A stretch of DNA of 64,000 nt from Bradyrhizobium sp. Arg816. Its GTDB lineage: Bacteria > Pseudomonadota > Alphaproteobacteria > Rhizobiales > Xanthobacteraceae. Both the position numbers and the translations under genes were made by a program. Numbering within the stretch: position 1 is the stretch's first letter; the number at the start of each line of letters is the position of its first letter. Where the stretch lies: positions 310,001 through 374,000 of the forward strand of contig NZ_JAPRAQ010000004.1 in the NCBI RefSeq assembly GCF_029989365.1, written 5' to 3'. The notes under the pieces were generated by a model. The model saw nothing but the letters and a program-made list of their open reading frames with translations. It had not been told where the DNA came from and searched no databases. Below are positions 61,530 through 64,000 of the stretch, piece after piece.

Positions 61530-61947
61530 GACCAACTCCCAGGCCTGCTGGAGGATCAGCTATGTGCGGCACACGACAGCGCCGGAACCTAGCCCACAAT
61601 TGGCGGGCTGTACACGAGCAGGCCGCAATCGGGATTTGTCGCCTTCGAGGCAACGCGTCTGCTACGCGCTGGGTGAGCCCGCTGTCGGTGTGCCCTTACT
61701 AACGGACCACCCGTGACCGACCTGGACTTCGTATTCGGGCCGACAGGCGACGTTCGTTGGCCGGCACGGCGACCGCCAGAGCAAGGCCGCTCTGCTGCCG
61801 GTCCCGGAAGGCCATCTCGGGAGATGGGGAAGATTATTTCTACCCGCCCTGCGGTAGCCCTAAGGCCCTCGTTGGATGTTGGCTCGCCTCTTGCGGCACG
61901 GACGCTCCGGCACCAGCTTTCACAGGTCAGGCAGGTACCGGCGGACG
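61530..61947. other. Divergent intergenic region, 418 bp, no gene seen
   Basis: Both the Fe-S protein and the GH17 protein start from this gap. Open frames cross it but none has a ribosome site or family similarity. I see no strong palindrome. The start of the GH17 gene is not certain, so part of this stretch could be coding. Confidence 0.5.
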
Positions 61948-63618
61948 ATGATTTCTGTTGTTGTCGGGTCACGACAACATGCCGGTGGACCGACGATCTC
62001 TACGTTGGAGGGTCGAACTATTTCGCCTCGCACGCCTCTGGCGCTTCTCATCATATCCCTGGGTGCGATCGCCGCGGTGTGGTGGTGGCTGGCCATACCG
62101 ATCAACTTGGCGCGCGCACCGATCGATCCGAATGCCAAACTGCAATGCATATCCTACGCGCCCTTCCGCAACAACCAAACGTCGGAGTCGCCGACACCGG
62201 TGCCGCGGGACCAGATCGCGGAAGATCTCGCCCAACTTGCCAGGATAACCCACTGTATCCGTACCTATGCGACGGATCTTGGTCTCGATCAGATCCCCGA
62301 ACTTGCGTCCACGGTGGGGCTGAAAGTCATTCAGGGAATTTGGCTCGATAGGGACCGACAGAAGAACGCGACGCAGATATCCACGGGCATACGCCTCGCC
62401 CGGCAATATCCGGAAACCATCACCGCACTCGTGGTCGGCAATGAGGTTCTGTTGCATCGGAAGATGACGCCTTCCGACCTTGCTGCCTTGATCCGCTCGG
62501 TCAAGGCACAAGTGCCGGTCCCCGTCACCTATTCCGACGTCTGGGAGTACTGGCTGCGCTATCGGGAGCTCGATGACGCGGTCGATTTCGTCACCGTTCA
62601 TATCCTGCCATATTGGGAAAATGTCCCGGTCCCGGCGAAATCTGCCGCTGCTCACGTCGACGCCGTCCGAAAGCAGGTAGCGTCGGCGTTTCCGGGCAAG
62701 GAAATCCTGATTGGAGAAACAGGTTGGCCGAGCGAAGGGCGGATGCGCGATTCGGCGCTGCCATCGCGCACCAATCAGGCGCGAGTGATCTCTGAGGTCC
62801 TCGATCTTGCCCGGCGCGAGCATTTCCGCGTCAACCTGTTCGAGGCGTATGATGAATTGTGGAAGCATCAGTTCGAGGGCACCGTCGGCGGATCGTGGGG
62901 CTTATTCGATTCCGCGCAGCGCGCGCTGAAATATCCGCCCGGCATCCCCGTCAGCAATTATCCGCTCTGGAAACTGCAAATGAGCGGCGGAATGGCGCTC
63001 GCGATCCTGGTGTTCGGCGCTGCATGGCTGACCTCGCGCCGGAAGCTCTCGCCGCCCCGGCTCGTCTCATGGCTTGCGGTCGGAATATCGGCAACCACCG
63101 CCGGAGTCCTGTTTGGAGTGGCCGCTCAAAAGATGTTCTATGAAAGCAACGACGCGGGCAGCTGGCTTCTGTGGGGCGCACTTCTGGTGGCGGCAACTGC
63201 CTCGCCGCTGTTCGGCGCCAACGCCTTGATGTCCGGGCGCGCACCGCCCACATTTCTGGAATTGCTGGGTCCGAAGGACTACCGGACCCCATCGGGGCTG
63301 GCGATCATGCACGGATTGATCCTGATCGTAACCATCGTGATCGGCACGGCGACCGCGCTGGGCTTTATGTTCGACCCGCGCGAAAGGGATTTTCCCTTTG
63401 CGGCCCTCACTATGGCGGCGGTCCCTTTTGCGGCTATGACGCAGCTCAATCGCCCGAAGAAAGGAATCCGCCCCATGGCGGAAGCGATATTTGCCGGCGT
63501 ATTCCTGGTGGCAGCCATCTATGCGGCGCTGAGCGAAGGACCGGCCAATTGGCAGTCGCTGTGGACTTGTGCCGCCTATATGCTGCTTGCGGTTACGCTG
63601 TGGCGGGCGCGCGCTTGA
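61948..63618 (+). CDS. GH17 glycoside-hydrolase-fold membrane protein (NdvC-like beta-glucan enzyme)
   Basis: A 556-residue inner-membrane protein. One N-terminal hydrophobic segment (LALLIISLGAIAAVWWWLA) leads to a periplasmic GH17 domain at about 55-335. The acid/base Glu is in ALVVGNEVLL and the nucleophile Glu in ILIGETGWPSEG. Five or six helices follow to the C-terminus. This layout matches Bradyrhizobium proteins near ndvB involved in cyclic beta-(1,3)(1,6)-glucan synthesis, where the GH17 part may act as a transglycosylase. No ndvB or ndvD is within view. ATG 61948 is a tentative start; a later start near 62010 would also keep the anchor. Confidence 0.85.
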   Translation: MISVVVGSRQHAGGPTISTLEGRTISPRTPLALLIISLGAIAAVWWWLAIPINLARAPIDPNAKLQCISYAPFRNNQTSESPTPVPRDQIAEDLAQLARITHCIRTYATDLGLDQIPELASTVGLKVIQGIWLDRDRQKNATQISTGIRLARQYPETITALVVGNEVLLHRKMTPSDLAALIRSVKAQVPVPVTYSDVWEYWLRYRELDDAVDFVTVHILPYWENVPVPAKSAAAHVDAVRKQVASAFPGKEILIGETGWPSEGRMRDSALPSRTNQARVISEVLDLARREHFRVNLFEAYDELWKHQFEGTVGGSWGLFDSAQRALKYPPGIPVSNYPLWKLQMSGGMALAILVFGAAWLTSRRKLSPPRLVSWLAVGISATTAGVLFGVAAQKMFYESNDAGSWLLWGALLVAATASPLFGANALMSGRAPPTFLELLGPKDYRTPSGLAIMHGLILIVTIVIGTATALGFMFDPRERDFPFAALTMAAVPFAAMTQLNRPKKGIRPMAEAIFAGVFLVAAIYAALSEGPANWQSLWTCAAYMLLAVTLWRARA

Positions 63619-63938
63619 GAAAACCTGGCCGGCCGACTTCCGTTTTCGGTCAAAATGCGAAGAACTCGGAGTGCTCCTCAAAGTATGGGTGTCGAGCAGT
63701 AATACTGCCGTGAGCAAATCAAGTCCGCTCCGCCTCTGACAGGGGACCTCGGCAAGCCTCCCACAATTGTCGCGATGGGCCAACATCGGACTTCCCAAGA
63801 AGACATGACGCAAAGTGATTGCCAGCCGAAGCCGGGGCATCTCCGTTCCTCGGGCCAGAGATGCTACCCGCTGCTGACAGTATGCTGTCAGTAGCACAGC
63901 GATACAGTCCTCCCGAACTTATAGGGGGAGATAAAGCT
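63619..63938. other. Intergenic region, 320 bp, with an operator-like palindrome
   Basis: No gene is seen. It contains the near-perfect inverted repeat at 63871-63894, about 45 bp before the next start codon, described separately. Confidence 0.5.
63871..63894. promoter_or_regulatory. CTGCTGACAG-TATG-CTGTCAGTAG palindrome
   Basis: Ten-base arms with one mismatched pair flank TATG. The inner seven pairs (CTGACAG/CTGTCAG) are perfect. The site is 44 bp upstream of the GTG at 63939, where a repressor or activator would be expected to bind. Confidence 0.45.
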
Positions 63939-64000
63939 GTGAAGTTTGCTTCAACACGCCTGATCTCCGCTGATATCGAGGCTCTCGTCAACCTCTACGA
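63939..64000 (+). CDS. Probable VOC (glyoxalase-like) protein, 3'-truncated by window edge
   Basis: Only the first 20 residues are visible: MKFASTRLISADIEALVNLY. This start is typical of VOC-superfamily proteins (beta strand followed by D-x-E-x-L-x-x-FY-like helix). The start is a GTG with a G-rich ribosome site (GGGGGAG) 8-10 bases upstream. The family assignment rests on a short stretch and is tentative. Confidence 0.5.
   Translation, partial: MKFASTRLISADIEALVNLY

Noticed and set aside
1..64000. tRNA, rRNA and CRISPR arrays
   Set aside because: I looked for cloverleaf-like stretches with GTTCGA-type T-loops, rRNA signatures and regularly spaced short repeats in all gaps and found none. 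A covariance-model search would be needed to exclude small RNA genes.

Overview
The window is chromosomal DNA of a high-GC alphaproteobacterium. Gene content and protein style point to Bradyrhizobium or a close relative: many single-gene and short-operon units, paralogous ABC uptake systems, an ECF sigma factor paired with a YciI protein, an Omp25-like/OprB porin, an NdvC-like GH17 membrane protein, and several families of intergenic palindromes of the kind common in Bradyrhizobium and Rhodopseudomonas. I assign the genus by recognition, not by a search. I see no rRNA, tRNA, CRISPR array, transposase or integrase.

Layout. 1-9 kb: a partial NADP oxidoreductase, a dicarboxylate/amino-acid symporter with a family-3 binding protein, an ATP-grasp ligase, ferredoxin-NADP reductase, a patatin, a glutamate-synthase-like enzyme and a PilZ protein. 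9-16 kb: a CorC-like membrane protein, then a minus-strand unit of porin, fused double permease and ABC ATPase. 16-22 kb: a creatininase-family hydrolase divergent from a tightly coupled operon of binding protein, ATPase, permease, 2-hydroxyacid dehydrogenase and AprI/Inh-like inhibitor. 22-25.6 kb: YciI with an ECF sigma factor, a lysozyme-like peptidoglycan-binding protein and a small hypothetical.

25.9-32.0 kb is the most unusual part: four co-directional, closely spaced genes with visibly lower GC. They encode a cytoplasmic subtilisin, a serine alpha/beta hydrolase, a 742-residue HAD-SIR2-SLOG fusion and a nucleotidyltransferase-like protein. SIR2 plus SLOG is the architecture of the Thoeris effector ThsA, but no TIR protein is present. 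I propose a nucleotide-signal-controlled conflict or antiphage system that I do not recognise as described. The SIR2 catalytic histidine appears to be asparagine, so its chemistry is uncertain.

32-45.2 kb: small exported and membrane proteins, a decayed 1.2-kb stretch holding the tail of a cyclase/TPR gene, RadC, a Tat-exported monooxygenase-fold protein, a DMT transporter divergent from an AdaA-like regulator, methionine aminopeptidase, an MscS channel, a K+/H+ antiporter and the molybdate transporter modABC. 45-54 kb: MepA, a PAS-GGDEF-EAL protein with a degenerate GGDEF motif, an acyl-CoA-dehydrogenase-fold enzyme, an Asp/Glu racemase-like protein, RidA and an MFS transporter. 54-64 kb: a CadC-like winged-helix regulator that seems to have lost its TPR region, a divergent DUF1127 protein, a TTT binding protein with a methyltransferase, small proteins, SRPBCC, a two-cluster Fe-S (Hdr-like) protein, the GH17 protein and the start of a VOC-like gene. 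Two matching TAAGCC direct-repeat elements with 11-bp periodicity sit in front of the winged-helix gene and the DUF1127 gene and look like operators.
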